Position numbers and translations under genes: made by a program. 64,000 nucleotides of DNA from Rhizoclosmatium globosum (lineage: Eukaryota > Chytridiomycota > Chytridiomycetes > Chytridiales > Chytriomycetaceae), in contig MCGO01000163.1 in NCBI GenBank assembly GCA_002104985.1, positions 21,444 through 85,443 of the forward strand, given 5' to 3'. How positions within the stretch are numbered: position 1 is the stretch's first letter; each line of letters begins with the position of its first letter. This document shows positions 8,457-23,790 of this stretch, in pieces. Under the pieces are notes generated by a model. It saw nothing but the letters and a program-made list of their open reading frames with translations. It was not told the origin of the DNA and searched no databases.

Positions 8457-10247
8457 TCAGAGTCGAGCGTCACGAGGGAACGCCTTCATCGCCTGTCGCA
8501 CACCAAGATCAACCATAATCTCCTCAGATCCACCCAACACTGCCAAATGCTTATGCACTCTCTGATAATTCTCAATCAATCTTCCCATTCCTGTACGCGT
8601 AATCGCACGACCTCCAAAGATCTGCACAGCGTTATCAGAAATCAGACTCGCCATTCTAGTCGACTTGTACTTCAGAAGCGCGATTTGTCCTCCAAGGTAC
8701 TTTGTCTGTTCCGCATAGTTCATTTTCGACATTTGGTAGGTTGTCAAGTCTGCCCAGCTTTGGACGGCTTCAAGTTCAGCAATCTGAGAGAAATTATAGA
8801 AGGTATTAGTATAGATAGACAAAACGCTGTAGGTGTTTTTTTAGTGACGCACCATTTGGCCGAGCTTGAATCTGATGACTGGTTGTTCAATCAATGGCTT
8901 TCCAAAAACTTTGCGTTGCATCGCCCACTTGAAACATTCCTCAATGATTTGTCTCTGTATGGTCAAATAAAATAAGCGGTTTCTCTCAAAAGAAAAGGAT
9001 ACTCACGGCAGTGGAACATCCTCCAACAACCATAATCCAACGCTCGTGGTTGAAGTTGGACATGATGACAGGGAATCCTTGACCTTCTTTACCAATCAAG
9101 TTCTCGACGGGGACCTTGACGTTTTCAAAAGTGACATAGGAGGTTCCAGAAGTGGTGGAACCAGAAGTTTTGATTACGTCAGTAGAGACACCAGGGCCGC
9201 GTTCAATCAACAAGACAGAGTATCCCTTTCCAGTGCGAACGGCAGTGGTAAAGTAGTGAGAGAATGCACTGTTTGTGATCCACTTCTTGGTTCCATTCAC
9301 AATGTAAAACTTGCCACATGGGGTTCTTTTCAAGGAGGAAGTCAGAAAGAGATGGAGTCAGTATGTGCAGTCCTTTAGATAACAGGAACTCTTACTTGAC
9401 AGCTTCACATTGAATACCAGCAACATCCGATCCCGCGCCAGGCTCAGTAATAGCAAGACAAATCATTTTCTCGCCGTCCAACACTTCCTTCAACACTTTC
9501 TCTTGCATCCATTTTGGACCAAACTGAATCACCGGTGGAAGACCAATGACCATTCCTGATCCAATGGCTTCACCGTATCCGTACGCGCCGACCCTCGCAA
9601 ACTCTTCGTGAACAATCTGCTCGTGGAAGTACGTAAACTCGTGTGGGGCCAGGCCGGCAAACAAGGTACGGCCCTTCAGGTGTGGACCAGGCCCAAGACG
9701 GCAGGCAGTCAGACCGGCAGCACCCATTTTGCGGAAGACCTCTGGATCAGGCAGTTTACCCGATGAAGCATAGTATTCCGCATCTGGAAGCAGGTGTTCT
9801 TCGACAAACTGGCGGACCTTCTTCTTGAATTCGACATGTTCTTTTGAGTGAAATGGCGATGGTTTCTGCAGGGCGGCCAGGGACTCGGCATAGGGCACGT
9901 CCGAGAAGGCGCCGTTCGAAGGCGGGGCAAGTTGTTGTTTCTCTGAGGCGATTGAGCCAATCGCCAACTTCGAATACTTTGACAGCACGTCGCGGCGGTG
10001 GAGCCCGAAGAACTGCTCAGTGGCGTCGGTGCCGGCTACTTTGATCAGAACTAGGGCTGATCCAGGGTGTGCATCGGCGAAGTCTTGGTTGTTGGTTGGT
10101 TGGTTTGATTATTAAAGCTCACTACTAGGGACACAAACCTGTCAAGTCATACACAATACTGTCAATAATGATCCACAAGGACGTTGCTGTGTTGTGCTGC
10201 GCAACTTCCGCTCGCGTGTACTGCTTAGTGATTGTGGATGTAGCCAT
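8457..10247 (-). CDS. Acyl-CoA dehydrogenase with N-terminal cytochrome b5 domain
   Basis: Five exons; introns at 10138-10084, 9395-9326, 9006-8955 and 8852-8784 all keep frame. Residues about 1-75 form a cytochrome b5-like domain (YTRAEVAQHNTATSLWIIID, VYDLTDFADAHPG with the haem-ligand HPG, FFGLHRRDVL). The rest is a full acyl-CoA dehydrogenase: EPGAGSDVAGIQ (FAD/substrate region), FYIVNGTKKWITN, FPVIMSNFNHERW, the helical domain, and AVQIFGGRAITRTG with the C-terminal helix. It should oxidise an acyl-CoA at the alpha-beta bond using FAD; the b5 domain may pass on electrons. Such fusions are known in fungi. I chose the ATG giving MATSTITK; an in-frame ATG at 10340 would add 31 residues. No clear PTS1 (ends DARL). 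Confidence 0.88.
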
Positions 10248-10648
10248 GTGGCGCCGATTTGCTGAGAAATGCAATGTGAACGGATGAATCAAATGGGAGA
10301 AATACCGATCTCTTATGAAATCACTTGGAATTAAACTCATGGTCGTTTGCTTACCAATAAGAGACTTTACTATTTATTCAATTGTTCAGTGTTGAGTGGG
10401 GTCTTTGTGAGAGAGTGGATGGGAGGCAGGCACTGTAACTGTAGGACAACGAGAAATAATGGGATCACTCTATTCTTAATAAATCAATTTAATTACTTCA
10501 TCAAACTTCCACGTATCGCGTCAATTCTTCCATGCCGTGCCACCCAATTGTGCCTCGTTTGTGTGGTCCCCAAAGTCTGTTTCTGGACCTGGATTCGAGA
10601 ACAAATTCCCGAAACTATCCCCCCAACAAAGTTACCCCCCGGATAAAC
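10248..10648. promoter_or_regulatory. Divergent intergenic region
   Basis: About 400 bp separate the starts of the b5-acyl-CoA dehydrogenase (minus) and the hydrolase (plus), so both promoters lie here. The plus-strand ORFs in it carry no recognisable protein features. I see no clear TATA box or known binding site. The role is inferred from gene orientation only. Confidence 0.4.
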
Positions 10649-12331
10649 ATGACATCTGCCTTATCAGCAAAGATACTATTACCACAGTCTGTTTCAAACA
10701 TCTGTGCTTCTGCTTCAGCTTCAATTGTGAATGATCTTCCTCGTTCACTGAGTCCTGCCAGTTCATTGAGTGGCACTTCTCCACCAAAACTCACAGCTAT
10801 ATCCCCAACCACTCCTGTAGTGGCTACAAAACCTAAATGGTCTCGACAAATGGTGCGTATCCTTCCCTTTGAGTATATCCCACATTATACAAGACATGAA
10901 GTTGACAGCATCACTTAGAGTTTCCAAGTCCCAATGTACCGTGCAGCCTTAGAAGCCACAAAAACATCTGTACGATATTCCCGATCCCTGCTCTCTCTGA
11001 TCCCTACATCCGTCCCCGATTCCATCCAAGTAAATCACGTCAAACTGCCACGTCGATCCGACATCCTTCTAGACGGCATGACTGCAGAACAAGCGCAAGG
11101 TGACGTTGATGCAGAATGGGTTGTCCACGGACCCGCCGTCAATGCCGAATGGAAACGGTTACGAGGGCTCAAGGTTTCCAAGCCAAAAGTGGGGCGACAG
11201 GATTGTCACCCCCATCCCCGACAGCAACTGTATCCTCTTCAGCATTGCCGAAACTACTTCAAGAAACTATTGTTTTGTATTTCCATGGTGGCGCCTACTT
11301 TATGGGGTCACCGGCAACAACAAGGAACCTGACAACACTGTTTTCGGAGCACAGTGGTTGTAGAGTGCTTTCTGTTGGATACAGACTTGCGCCTGAGAAC
11401 CCATACCCTATTCCTTTGTTTGATGCCATCTCGGCGTACCTGGCTTTAATTGACCCGCCGGCGGGAAGTGGTATGCCTCGTTACAAACCTGAACAAATCG
11501 TATTCGCTGGTGACTCTGCCGGTGGAGGGTTAGCCATTGCACTTGCCATCTGGATCAGAGACAACGGTGGAACCAAGTGGAAGAAACCCGCTGGAATCGT
11601 AGCTCTTGCCCCATGGGTAAGTTTTCACCCCTCTATCTCTCTCTCTCTTTCGTGAATACCCCATGTCTAATTCAACAAACCAGCTCGACCTAACACACTC
11701 ACAACCCTCCTTCCACCTAAACACACTCGACTACATCCCCCCAACAGTCGCCGACCCCTCCCACATCACACCCCGCCGCTCCCACTACTACACAACCGAC
11801 GACGCCCAAAACTCACACCCATACGTATCCCCCCTCTTCGCCTCCGACAACCCCCTCGACCCATCCACACACCTCCCACCAACCCTCATCCAACTCGGAT
11901 CCCGCGAACGGCTACGCGACGAAGGCCTCATGTTCGCGGCGGACTCGTTTTCGGGGAGCCCCGTCCGTGTGGAGGTGTATCAGGACATGGTACATATCTT
12001 CCAGGCGTTTGCGGCGCGCGGGGAGGAGATTGCTGTTAAAGCTTTGAGTCGGGTTGGAGAGTTTATTCGGAATGTTGCGAGCACTTCGACGGCTGGTGAG
12101 GTTGAGGCGGAGGGGGAGGAGGAAGGAGTTGTTTCGCATCCTACGCGGAAGGGGTTCTTGTATGTGTCGGAGGGGAGTGTTACTGAGATTGGGAGGGATG
12201 GGGCGTTGGAGATTGTTGAGGAGGCGAGGGAGCAGCTGTTGAGTCAGAGTTTGGAGAAGGAGAGGGAGAAGAGTGGGAGAGGGTCTTTGAGTGAAGTGGA
12301 GGAGAAGATTCAAAGGGAGATGGAATTTTAG
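10649..12331 (+). CDS. Alpha/beta hydrolase, hormone-sensitive-lipase-like esterase
   Basis: The product has the HSL-family oxyanion motif HGGAYFMGS, the nucleophile elbow GDSAGGG, the acidic residue region LIQLGSRERLRDEG, and the catalytic His in DMVHIFQAF. A Ser/Pro-rich N-terminus (MTSALSAKILLPQ) and an acidic, Glu-rich C-terminal extension flank the core. Introns: about 10855-10918, and 11618-11682 (ALAPW|LDLTHS). Between about 11140 and 11230 the reading frame changes: the upstream frame carries DVDAEWVVHG, the downstream frame PKLLQETIVLYFHGG. Either a roughly 110-nt GT-AG intron starting at 11100 removes the first, or there is a base indel. Expected to hydrolyse esters; substrate unknown. 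Confidence 0.78.
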
Positions 12332-12979
12332 AGCGTCTCTTTTTCGTTTTATTTAATTGGTGTGTGAAAAAGTAAATATTGGAATGACAGTGAAGATATA
12401 TGGGTCAAACTATACAAAAGGACAGAATTGCTGATCTCACATCTGTATTCTGTCAAAATCAAAAGAGCAGAATGTATCCTTGAATACTTCACTAAAATGT
12501 TTTTGCTTTATGAACTTATCGGCTTGATGTCAAGGTGGTCTTTCCTTGTCGAAACGGTTGAAAGACGATTCGAGAGGGGGAATGACAATGGAAAGAAACA
12601 GAACCATTGAAGTTGACTTCGAGGGCGCATATCATTCCAGGGCGTTCAAGATACCTGTCCTCAAGAATTTTTAATAAAGCAATGCTGTCAGTTTCTTGAC
12701 TTTATACGCAATGAATGAATTGAAAGTTGGGCTAGTTGCCAAATGCTGGCATTTTTTTTGGTTGAATAATGCAATTGCAATAAAAGGAAGTTTGAGAAAA
12801 TGGAGAAAAGGTAGATGTGAGGAGGCTGAAGACCGATAAGCTATCGCGGTATCTTGGTCTTTCGCTGTGGATGAGTCATCGCGAGCCGGAAACGCCCGAA
12901 GTCGGAATGCAGTGAGGGTTGAGGCCATGTGGTGCAACCTTCTCTGGAAATCAAATGAAAATCTTTTTTTGATTCGCGA
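12332..12979. other. Intergenic stretch without a recognisable gene
   Basis: About 650 bp between the hydrolase stop and the kinase start. Short ORFs on both strands lack family features, conserved motifs or a sensible splice partner. It should hold the hydrolase 3' UTR and the kinase promoter and 5' UTR. A T-rich run sits at about 12750-12760. Confidence 0.4.
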
Positions 12980-15843
12980 ATGCAGCGAAGCGATGGAAGC
13001 AGCTCACCACGGACACCACGCGCACCGCCAAAGTCTAAGACAAAGACAAAGAACAGTCTTGGTGGAATTGGATTAGACGGAAGCAGAAGCGGAGGCGGAA
13101 GAAGTGCAACTGGATCCGGGACTTTGATCGCGGCTTCTTCGGCCGTGTCAGCGCTGTCCCTCCGACTGTCGCGGCAACAACAGAGCGACAACCAACGCAG
13201 AGACAGAGAAGCTTCGGACTCGGACACACCGCGCCTGTCAAGGCCTTCCCAGCTCGAATTGGATGTATCAACAACGAGCCTCGAAGACAACCTGGGCCGC
13301 CTCCTCAAACAAACTTCAACTTCAAACTCGCAATCGACGCCTAATTATAAGCCCAGTCTCGAATCGGAACGGGACGGCCCAACGGATGCCTTTCTCTCGC
13401 GAACACCCGCCGTTTCAATCCCCGCGGGCTCCTCCTTCCACAGGCATCACATTCACTCAACTTCACCACCTGCGAGCTCAGTAGACTCGTCGGAAGTGGG
13501 CTTTCAGATGGACCGCGGTGCCTCGGATCCAGCTCTGAGTCTGCTGCCGATATCGCTCGATGAACACAAAACCCCGTCAACTCAACTAGTAGAATTAGAT
13601 ACCCGTTCTTCAACTGACACAGCAAACGAGCTGCATCTTAGTATACCTTCTTCTTCCTATGTCGGGCGCAGTACTGTTCAGACTGAACCGAAGCCGCATC
13701 TTAGTATACCTTCTTCTTCCTATGTCGGGCGCAGTACTGTTCAGACTGAACCGAAGCCTCTGAGTTTTGATGCCTCAGTGTTTGGCCGTGGAATGTCTCT
13801 CATCAAACCCATTGCTTCATCAAACGGTCTTCAATAATATCACCAGAACTGCAAAAGGATCAAGATCAATCAGTGGCAACACCGAACCTGTCACTCTTTT
13901 CCCCCTCAGTTCCTTCCACGCAATACCATACCAACGACTCTGAGGCCCGGAATTCAACTAATTCGATTGACTCTGAGTCAAATGATGACGACTATGACGA
14001 TGATGAAGGACAAATGTTCACAACACATGTCTCGGTCAAAGTCCCACCACCCACAGCCAATACCACAGTCCAACCAACACCCCAGCGATCACCAGCATCA
14101 GGAACTTCACCATCTCGTATCATTACAAATCGCGATATCCGAAAAGTAACCACCACAGACGCAAAAGTAAACGCCTCAATAGGATCACCGCGTACAGGTC
14201 TTCGTCGAGACTCTCGAGGCAACTCGTCCTCTCCATTTCAAAGAACACCGTCATATGTTGGAATGTCCGATGTTGCTCGAAAACCGTCCTTCCCATCGTT
14301 AGGTCGAAGTTCAGTCACAGCCTCTCCATTCAGTACGGTGCAAGCCAACAACCAGTATCCCATACCACCGCGTTCAACAACTCCAGGTGTAGATGTTGTC
14401 ACACGTCCTCCAATCCGTAACGTCAGTTTCGGTGATGTTGCTTCACTTCAGCGTCAATACCATTACCCAAGTTCACAAGACTCCTCTGGATTCATTCATC
14501 GTGCGTCGAGTCCGTTTCCAGGCGGATCGTCTTCTATCCTTGGAAGCAGTGTCGGCTCGTTTCGACGGAATTTGTCTGGAGTTGCAGTGAAACGAAAAGA
14601 TTCTATCGTTAGTGCTTCGTCTGTGGGTGCACCGGGAAGTCTGGCGAGTAGCTATGTGATGCAAAGTCCTGCCATGAGTTATTTGAGTATGTTGGCGGAG
14701 AAGATGGCCGAGCCATGTAAGTTTCATTGTAATCTCTCGATTAAACAGTGAATCTAAGCCTCGCTTCACATTTCAAAACAGCTCGAGGCGTATATAACGA
14801 CGGCGATCAAGTCGGAGACTGGGTCCTCGGCAAAGAAATCGGACACGGCTCCTTCTCCCGCGTCTTTGAAGCAACCCCAGCCGCCGAAAGCGAACTCGGC
14901 CAAGCTCTACCAACCTCCACAAAAGTCCGCTGTCAAAATCGTTGCGAAATCCATCCCGGACTCAGAAGCAGACAGCGCCCTCCTCGCATCCCGACAAGCC
15001 TCCTTCGCCTCCCTCACCAGCCTCATTGCAACCCCCGGCGCAATGTCCAGCCCGGTTTCCTCATCAACAACAACAACAGAACTTGGGAAAGCAGACCAAG
15101 ACGACGTTCGACGACTCCTCGACCACGAAATCGCCATCTGGGCGAGCCTGGAACACCCACACCTCCTCGGCATGATCCAAATGATGGACGTTGACGACGC
15201 GGTCTTCATTGTCTCTGAACTCGCGGAAGGCGGGAACCTTCTTGACTACGTGTCAAAGTACGGACGGTTGAAGGAACACGTTGCTCGGAGCGTTATTGCG
15301 CAGGTTGTTGACGCGCTTGTCTACCTGCATACGATTATTCGGGTTGTGCATCGGGATGTTAAGTTGGATAATGTTCTTGTGATGGAGAAGGTTGAGGTTG
15401 TGAGGACGGGGGAGGAGTGGGTTCCTACGGTGAAGCTTGCGGATTTCGGGCTTTCGGAGAGGTTGGAACGGGGGAGTGGGGAGGCGGGGAGTCCTTGTGG
15501 TGCGGGTAGGGAGGATGGGTATTGTGTTGGGTCGTTGCATTATTGTGCGCCGGAAGAGGTACGGGCTGTTGGGTCGCCTTCGCCTGCAGCTGATGTGTGG
15601 AGTTTGGGGTGTGTTTTGTATACCGTGTTGTGTGGGGCTTTGCCTTTCAATGATGACTATTTGCCAAGGTTGCAAATGGCCATTATGAAAGGAGAGTATG
15701 ACGAAGGGCGACTAGAGAGGTGTGGGGTGAGTGAAGTTGGGAGGAAGCTTGTTCGGGAGATGCTAGAGGTGGATGTTGAAAAGCGATTGACTATACAGCA
15801 AGTATGGAGTCATCCATTCTTTAAAGATGTAGATACTTTGTGA
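12980..15843 (+). CDS. Serine/threonine protein kinase with long disordered N-terminus
   Basis: The N-terminal 560 or so residues are Ser/Thr/Pro-rich and disordered and include an exact 21-residue tandem repeat. The kinase domain follows: Gly loop GHGSFSRVFEA, catalytic Lys in SAVKIVAK, SELAEGGNLLDYVSKYGRL, VVHRDVKLDNVLV (catalytic Asp), KLADFGLSE (DFG), GSLHYCAPEE (APE), ADVWSLGCVLYTVLCG, and SHPFF at the end. The pattern is CAMK-like. Introns: probably about 13784-13848, and 14716-14781 (long donor gtaagt). Between the Gly loop and the catalytic Lys the frame slips by one base; removing one A from the AAAA run at 14921-14924 would join them. About 150 residues between VAVK and the alpha-C region are a Ser/Thr-rich insert. 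Which kinase subfamily it belongs to I cannot say. Confidence 0.75.
13634..13759 (+). repeat. Two tandem 63-bp units inside the kinase N-terminus
   Basis: The units at 13634-13696 and 13697-13759 are identical except for the last base. Each encodes 21 residues beginning HLSIPSSSYVGRS. The near-perfect identity points to a recent in-frame duplication or copy-number variation. Confidence 0.9.
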
Positions 15844-15932
15844 CTAATTTGAGATAATACGCAATAATTGAATTTCATTGGCTCATTCATTTCAATTTGA
15901 AAATTCCCCACATATTCTGCAACTGCCAAAAT

Positions 15933-18847
<2,915 letters not shown>

Positions 18848-19024
18848 TCACTTTGGCAAAGATCCTGGCACCAACAACACACACGCGTTTAAGTTGGAAT
18901 ACGGTCTGGATTTAATGCATGACGATCTTTGTGTGTGTTTTATTTTGAACTTTGGAGATACAGGTACAAGGAAGTGATTTGCAAGATCGCCATTTGAAAC
19001 CCAGCCCCTTTCGTTACTGCAAGG

Positions 19025-21334
19025 ATGAGGGGTGGTCTCAATGTTCCAGATTACATGAAGCGATATGTGATTCTGGTTATATCAGTATTCTGTATGATTG
19101 GAGCCGGCTCGGTTTTTGCATTCTCAGTGGTTGCAAGTCAACTTCAAACACAGTTCAACTATTCTTCGGGTGACTTAAACGTCGTTTCCGGTGTCGGATT
19201 TGCAGCACTGTACCTTGTAAGTCCACTGAGTTGTTTGCAGGTATTCCTCATACACACATTGCACTCCAGCCATTCTTATTTATTGGGCCATTCTATGACA
19301 TTGCTGGGCCGCGATGGACTCTTTTACTTGCAATTGTAACATATTCTGGAGGCTACTTGCTGTTATGGGCTGCGTATATTGGGAAAATTGCAGGATCGGT
19401 TTTGGCCGTTTCAGTTTACTATTTCATTGTCGGAATCGGTTCTACCGCAGCGTATATGGCCGTAATCGGGGTCAATGTTGGAAATTTTACTCCTAAAGCG
19501 GCAGGAAAGGTGTGAAGTGCACGTTCATCGCAGCTATACTAACAAGTGGTGATAGGTTACTGGTTTCTTACACTTATTTTACGCTATCGCCGGAAGTATA
19601 TATAGTTCAATATTTAGCACGTATTATTTCACTGATGTTCCCGGATATATTGTCTTCTTGGCCTACTCGGTGGGCCTAACTGCGTTATTGAGTGTGGTTA
19701 CACTCTTCCAAGTTCCACTGGATGAGGAAAAGAAAGTTTGCGCAACGGAAGAACAGACACCAATAACAGTAATTACTGTGGCGCCAAAAAACTCCGATCG
19801 CATAGCTACAATTGGTTCACCACTTGAAGAATCAGTAAATACATTCTCAGCTACTTCGATTTCTCCGATTTCGAAAAAGCCAAACTATCGAGACATGTCA
19901 CCTTTGATCCACTCAAATCACAATTCAGTTAGATCTCTAAGAAACGCAACCTTGAGCCCAGAATCAAAACAACGCCCTTCTGGTTCCACAACAAACAAAC
20001 GAGCACAAAACGGACGCCTCATGGCGAAAAACGATAAAAAGCATTCAAATCTCTCTCAAGTATTCTCTGTTGACTCCTTAATCGATGATAACATCATAAT
20101 CGAATCCATGACAGCATTGGACATCAAGGAAGAGGAAGACAGAAAGAAAGTCAAATTCCAAGAAACCCAAGCCGTACATAAAAAACGCGGATCCTTAGAT
20201 CCAAACAAAGCCCGAATCAGTCGCCCCACCACCAGCGAAAGCAAATACCGTACGGGCGGCTCAACACAAATCCTATTTGGATCCCTCCAATGGCTCTACG
20301 ACGACCCAAAAAGCAAAAAAGGAACCATCGATGGAAAAATACACCCAGTCTCTGGAAAACAAACAACCAACGCGAACGCTTCAAAATCAAGTGTCTCGTT
20401 CCTTGCTAATAGTAAACGCACAGATTCACTTCGACCTCATTTGCCTGGCTGTCATAACGCTGAAACTGTTAGCACTATGACATCATTGAAGAAGGCTGTA
20501 GCTGGAACGGCTGATGGAGAGGACAGCAATGATACATTGATGAACCCAGAAATGACTTCTGCGTGGGATATTCTCAAATCCCCTGTTTTCTGGCTATATG
20601 CTTGTACATGTATTTTCCAGCAAGGTACCGTGTATATGACAAATGTGGGGACGATTCTGTTGTCGACATATGGTCAGACCTACACAACTTCTCAAGTAGA
20701 CAATATGACTTTGACGCATGTTACATTTATGTCAATGTTCCAGGCGGGGGCTATGTTTGGGTTTGGTGTGTTGAGTGATTTCTTGGAATCACTCAAGGTT
20801 GTGTGGTTGGATCGAACTGCCTTGATGTTCATCTCGCAGATTGTATTGTTGTTTCCTGTAGTTGCGCTGAGTACAACTGATAGTAGTGCTAGTACGTTGT
20901 TATTTTGTTCCATTTGCACGGGACTTGGGTTTGGTGCGAGTAGCTGTCTGCTACCAATTTTGACCCAGGATTTCTTCGGGCTTCAGTTCTTTGTGAGTGT
21001 TTTCCGCGTGTTATCAACAATATTAATTAATTTTTTGCGGCAACAGGGAACAGCTGTCGGATTCGCCATGACTGGTGTTCCAATTGGGATCCTTGTGTGT
21101 AATTCTGTATTTGGAGCTATGAACGACCAACAAATGAGGGCACAAGGATCTGCAAGCGCGTGTTATGGAACCGTGTGCTACCAAAAATCATTTCAAATAT
21201 TTGCAGGTATTCAGGTTGTAGCTGTTGCGACCTCTCTTGGGCTTTTAATTTTGAGACTTCGTCAGAGGTATGCCCATTTGGAGGAGCACAAGAAAAGTAC
21301 ATCTATGTTAGCAGGTCTGAATGGAACTGCTTAA
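19025..21334 (+). CDS. MFS transporter, nodulin-like/MCH1-type, copy 1
   Basis: Twelve-span major facilitator protein of the nodulin-like group. The N-terminal half has RYVILVISVFCMIGAGSVFA, QLQTQFNYSSGDLNVVSGVG and FIGPFYDIAGPRWTLLLAI; the C-terminal half has AWDILKSPVFWLYACTCIFQ and GFGVLSDFLESLKVVWLDR. A long hydrophilic Ser/Lys-rich loop of about 270 residues separates the halves and is probably cytosolic. Introns: about 19217-19270 after ALYL, about 19510-19555, and about 20993-21047 (FFGLQFF|GTAVGF). Substrate unknown; yeast Mch1 relatives have no settled substrate. The next gene is a tandem copy. Confidence 0.85.
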
Positions 21335-21425
21335 AATAAAGATCAAATGAATGCCGATGTATCACTATTTCATTGTCGTTTCAACAAGGATTTACATTCA
21401 ACTCACCCATTTCCCATAACCTGTC

Positions 21426-23713
21426 ATGATGGAAATCTGGCTCCCCATCTCAGATACACTGAAACGATACTTGATACTATGGCTTTCTGTCTTCTGTATG
21501 GTCGGGGCAGGCTCGGTGTTTGCCTTCTCAGTGGTGGCAAGTCAGCTGCAAACACAGTTCAACTATTCTTCGGGTGACTTAAATGTTGTCTCTGGAGTTG
21601 GATTCGCGGCTCTTTATTTGGTATTTTCGTGGTTGAACTCTGAAATGTACTGATTTCTGACCAGCCCTTTTTGTTTATTGGACCTTTTTATGACATTGCT
21701 GGTCCGCAATGGACTCTCGTACTTGCCATAATTACTTATTCTGGAGGATATCTACTCCTATGGGGTGCGTATGTAGAGCGAATATCAGCAAGCGTGTTTG
21801 CAGTTTCCGTGTACTACTTTTTTGTTGGAATTGGGTCTACAGCAGCATACATGGCTGTGATCGGAGTGAACGTCGGCAATTTTGCTCCGAAATCAGCCGG
21901 GACAGTACGTTTCTCGTTTTATGTCGCCTTGTTGAATGATGTGGTTAGGTTACCGGTTTTCTGCACTTCTTTTATGCTGTTGCGGGAAGCATATATAGCG
22001 GAGTGTATCGCAGTTTTACGAATGTTCCGGGATATATTATATTCTTGGCTACATCAGTCGGTGTTACAGCCTTCGCAAGCATTTTTATCCTCTTTCAAGT
22101 CCCAATCAAGGACGAAGCGAAGACGGTGCCGAACGAAAATGAGAATAAGACTGCACGCTCACTCATTGATGAAATAGGGAGTTCTGAGAAAGTGGTGGAG
22201 AATGGTTTTCAAAGTGATGAGAATGTAATGTCTGCAACGTCAGTCACAAAGGCGGCGGCCACCGAACTACCAAATTATCTCGAAATGCCTGCACTGATAC
22301 ATTCCGACCAGAACTCTCTCACATCAATTCAAAAAACGATTCGACGGAAGGACACAAAACTCCCTCGAAATACACTCGTTGCACCTCTTCCACCCCTTCC
22401 ACCCCTGAATGAAATTGACACGACAACAGACCAATTCACCCACACTAAAGCAAAGAAAAATCGGAAAAGTTCGCATCTCGTTCAAATTCAAATAGACACT
22501 CCTATAATAGATGAAAGAAGGCAAGTCAAATCAAAACGTGAATCCATGGACACAAACCTCACTAGCAATCGGCAATCAATAGCTACCGGCTCGAAACGTG
22601 AATCCGTCAACTGCCTTTCAGACAAATCCCTGCCATGGGTCTACAACGACATCAAGTCTCCGCCAAGAACAAGCAAAGTTCGCGGATCCGATGAAAAGAC
22701 TTTGTCTATCGACATTGGAACATTGAAATTGAAACCAACTGTCTGGATCCGTGATATGAAACGCACGCAATCAATTCGACCGCATATGCCTGGAGGTTAC
22801 AACGCAGAAATCCTACGTACAATTGCGACGATCAAGAGCAGAAACACACAAAGGAGTAAAGAAGTCGGCAACGAAAGTGAGGAGACTTTGGGGAATCACG
22901 AGTCGATTGGTTTGGATGAACATGAACTTACATCTGCGTGGGATATTCTTAAATCACCTGTGTTTTGGTTCTACGCGTGCACGTGTATATTTCAGCAAGG
23001 GACTGTGTATATGACGAACGTGGGGACGATTTTGATGAGTGCTTATGGAGGTATTGGAGGAAAGAGTGGTGCCGACATTGATAGTATGATTTTGATGCAT
23101 GTTATGTACATGTCAATGTTTCAGGCGAGTGGTATGTTTGGGTTTGGTGTGTTGAGTGATTTCTTGGAATCACTCAAGATTGTGTGGTTGGATCGGACAG
23201 TGTTGATGGTTATTTCGCAGATTGTGTTGTTGTTTCCTGTGGTTGCGTTGAGTACGAGTGATACTAGTGCGAGTACGCTATTATTTTGCTCTATTTGTAC
23301 GGGTCTTGGATTTGGAGGAAGCAACTGCCTGTTACCTGTTCTGACGCAAGATTTCTTTGGGTTGCACTTCTTTGTAAGTGTAGAATATGCTTCATTCCTC
23401 CATTTGCTGAATCCTAACGTGCAATCTCTATCAGGGAACAGCTGTTGGATTCGCCATGACCGGTGTACCAGTTGGAATTCTCATCTGCAATTCGGTGTTT
23501 GGAGTCTTGAATGACCAGCAAATGCGGACACAGGGATCTGCAATCGCGTGCTATGGAGCGGCATGTTATCAGAAGTCATTTCAAATCTTCACAGGAATTC
23601 AGGTTGTAGCTGTTGCAACGTCTCTAGGGTTATTAATTTTGAGACTGCGACAACGGTACGCGCATTTAGAGGAGCATAAGCAAAGTCTTTCGAGTCTTCC
23701 AATCGCGGAATAA
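21426..23713 (+). CDS. MFS transporter, nodulin-like/MCH1-type, copy 2
   Basis: Tandem copy of the preceding transporter, starting MMEIWLPISDTLKRYLILWL, with the same blocks (GSVFAFSVVASQLQTQFNYS, FIGPFYDIAGPQWTLVLAI, AWDILKSPVFWFYACTCIFQ, GFGVLSDFLESLKIVWLDR) and the same intron positions. Membrane segments are very similar to copy 1, whereas the central cytosolic loop is almost unalignable, sharing mainly the short blocks LPNYLEMPALIHSDQNS and LRPHLPG/IRPHMPGGYNAE. So the loop evolves much faster than the pore-forming part. Stop to next start is 77 bp. Confidence 0.85.
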
Positions 23714-23790
23714 AATAAACACTAATGTATTTACTATGCATACTAATCTCCTTTCTTTTTTCTTTTGTTCAAGAAACGATCAACCAAACA

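Noticed and set aside
23725..23790. 22-residue N-terminal extension of DNMT2 from an upstream in-frame ATG
   Set aside because: The extension is hydrophobic and overlaps the likely 5' UTR; the ATG at 23791 has a better context and matches family length.
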